From an uncultured Pelagibacteraceae bacterium (GTDB lineage: Bacteria > Pseudomonadota > Alphaproteobacteria > Pelagibacterales > Pelagibacteraceae): a DNA stretch of 64,000 bases. The translations under genes and the position numbers were made by a program. The stretch spans positions 1 to 64,000 of the forward strand of contig CACJRK010000002.1 of assembly GCA_902595795.1 (NCBI GenBank), given 5' to 3'. Shown piece by piece: positions 63,076-64,000 of the stretch. Under the pieces are notes generated by a model. It was given only the letters and a program-made list of their open reading frames with translations, did no database searches and was not told where the DNA came from. Positions within the stretch are counted from its first letter, which is position 1. Every line of letters starts with the position of its first letter.

Positions 63076-63523
63076 TACTTTCAGCTCTTTTTTGAAACGC
63101 GTCTGCTATCTTTTCCAAACCAAATTGAAAAGATTTGGTCATTAAAATATTTAAAAACTTATTTTCGATTTCAAAATCAATATCAAACATAACCTCAGTT
63201 TTGTAACCATCAGTATCATTTCCTACTTCAATAAATTTCCAATTATTTTCTAAATGATTTAATGGTCCACCTAAATTAACAACTTGAATATGATCATTTT
63301 TTTTATTTAATTTAACATCACTTTTAAAAGTATCCTTAAACGGCCCCTTGCCTATTGTAAGATCAGCAATTATATTTATGATATCACCGTTATCACTTCT
63401 CTCATAAACCTTTGAATTATCGCAAAAAGGAATAAATTCTGGGTATTTTTCAATATCTAAAACAAACTCAATTAGCTTATCTTTTCTGTTATCAATTAAA
63501 CGCTTAACTGATGCTTTTGGCAT
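63068..63523 (-). CDS. COQ10/RatA-type START-domain protein
   Basis: A 151-residue START/SRPBCC-fold protein. It matches the family that includes mitochondrial Coq10 and bacterial RatA: YPEFIPFCDNSKVYER, then a GGPLNHLENNWKF segment and F(D)IDFEIENKFLNILM. In alphaproteobacteria the likelier role is binding coenzyme Q for respiration rather than ribosome-targeted toxicity, but sequence alone does not settle it. It shares one base with the lipA stop, the normal lipA-COQ10 pairing. Confidence 0.9.
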   Translation of the reverse strand: MPKASVKRLIDNRKDKLIEFVLDIEKYPEFIPFCDNSKVYERSDNGDIINIIADLTIGKGPFKDTFKSDVKLNKKNDHIQVVNLGGPLNHLENNWKFIEVGNDTDGYKTEVMFDIDFEIENKFLNILMTKSFQFGLEKIADAFQKRAESIK

Positions 63524-64000
63524 TAATTATTTTTTAATCTGTTTTGTTGAAGTTTCGCAAAATCTTCATCAGCATGATATGATGATCTAGTTAAAGGAGA
63601 TGAAGACACTAACAAAAATCCTTTGGCTTTTGCTATTGTTCCTAAATCTTCAAACTCTTTTGGTGTATAATATCGATCTAATGGATAATGTTTAGTTGAT
63701 GGTTGTAAATATTGACCGATCGTTATGAAATCAACATCTGCAGCTCTTAAATCATCCATGACTTGTAAAATTTCATCTCTTATCTCTCCCAAGCCGACCA
63801 TTACTCCAGATTTTGTAAAAATATTTTTATTAACTTTTTTAGCATTTTTCAAAAGTTCTAATGATGCGAAATATCTAGAACCTGGTCTCACTTTTAAATA
63901 AAGACTAGGGACGGTTTCAATATTATGATTAAAAACATCAGGTTTAGCGGCTAAAACTTTTTTATATGCATCTCCTTTTCTTAAAAAATCAGGTGTGAGA
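63523..64000 (-). CDS. lipA: Lipoyl synthase, C-terminal part (runs off the window)
   Basis: The reading frame continues to the window edge, so only the C-terminal 159 or so residues are here. [65 protein letters not shown] and the final [15 protein letters not shown] are LipA sequences. The last contains the serine near the C-terminus that ligates the auxiliary cluster. LipA inserts sulfur into octanoyl groups on pyruvate dehydrogenase-type enzymes. The radical-SAM CxxxCxxC motif lies beyond the edge. The GTG in the VRPG stretch is internal, not a start. Confidence 0.95.
   Translation of the reverse strand, partial: LTPDFLRKGDAYKKVLAAKPDVFNHNIETVPSLYLKVRPGSRYFASLELLKNAKKVNKNIFTKSGVMVGLGEIRDEILQVMDDLRAADVDFITIGQYLQPSTKHYPLDRYYTPKEFEDLGTIAKAKGFLLVSSSPLTRSSYHADEDFAKLQQNRLKNN

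Noticed and set aside
63523..63891. Short 122-residue gene starting at a GTG
   Set aside because: The frame continues upstream with good LipA sequence to the window edge, so this is the lipA C-terminus, not a separate gene.

Overview
The window is AT-rich, almost completely coding DNA from a streamlined alphaproteobacterium, most likely a SAR11 / Pelagibacterales member. The clues are the strong A/T bias, genes that abut or overlap by 1-14 bases, very short intergenic gaps, and alphaproteobacterial gene orders with pieces missing. No insertion sequence, prophage, integrase, CRISPR array or rRNA was seen. The longest stretch without a gene is 2511-2780 (270 bases). It holds the promoter of tRNA-Pro and otherwise featureless A/T sequence.

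Layout. 68-2548: minus-strand unit tRNA-Pro, complex I NDUFS4-like subunit, SbmA/BacA-like transporter, glpX, tRNA-Glu. 2781-4957: zinc-ribbon membrane protein, nhaA, glutathione peroxidase. 4952-13307: a long minus-strand run of rarD, mltB, rlpA-like, dacA, tmk, holB, metG, tatD and an MBL hydrolase, which makes envelope, nucleotide and tRNA-charging proteins. 13394-17467: tRNA-Ser, sdhE, recG, DUF502, an M48 protease, tRNA-Lys. 17552-25693: ssb-gyrA-coaD-ppi-tgt diverging from uvrA. 25743-37140: a PuuD-like membrane domain, then dgt-argS-small protein-nagZ-scpA-scpB-tatA-tatB-tatC-serS-yajC-secD-secF, covering chromosome segregation and both protein export routes. 37191-38284: erpA and xth. 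38276-42372: a zinc locus, with znuC-znuB-zur plus an Ldh_2 dehydrogenase diverging from znuA over two Zur-type operators. 42444-43797: a small membrane protein and a divergent PiT-like transporter. 43822-49372: valS-ilvD-manC. 49497-50133: tRNA-Cys, tRNA-Asn and an XRE regulator. 50322-54770: a broad-range amino-acid ABC transporter with an attenuator hairpin after the binding-protein gene. 54947-60997: ntrY-ntrX-trkA-trkH-tRNA-Arg. 61020-64000: ispDF-pgpA-cinA(C-terminal type), with ratA/COQ10 and the end of lipA on the other strand.

Several runs look like known alphaproteobacterial clusters with genes dropped out. Examples are no dusB-ntrB-ntrC between ispDF and ntrY, no surE-pcm between serS and yajC, no queA between ppi and tgt, and a very short protein where an SPOR protein often sits. 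These comparisons rest on remembered family gene orders, not on a search.

I found no clear new multi-gene defence or metabolic system. The best leads are the zinc regulon with its His/Asp repeat and unexpected dehydrogenase, a Tgt that has lost two zinc ligands, an NtrX with an altered Walker B, the PiT-like orphan, tRNA-Pro lying 5 bases before a start codon, and palindromes at the amino-acid transporter and XRE promoters.
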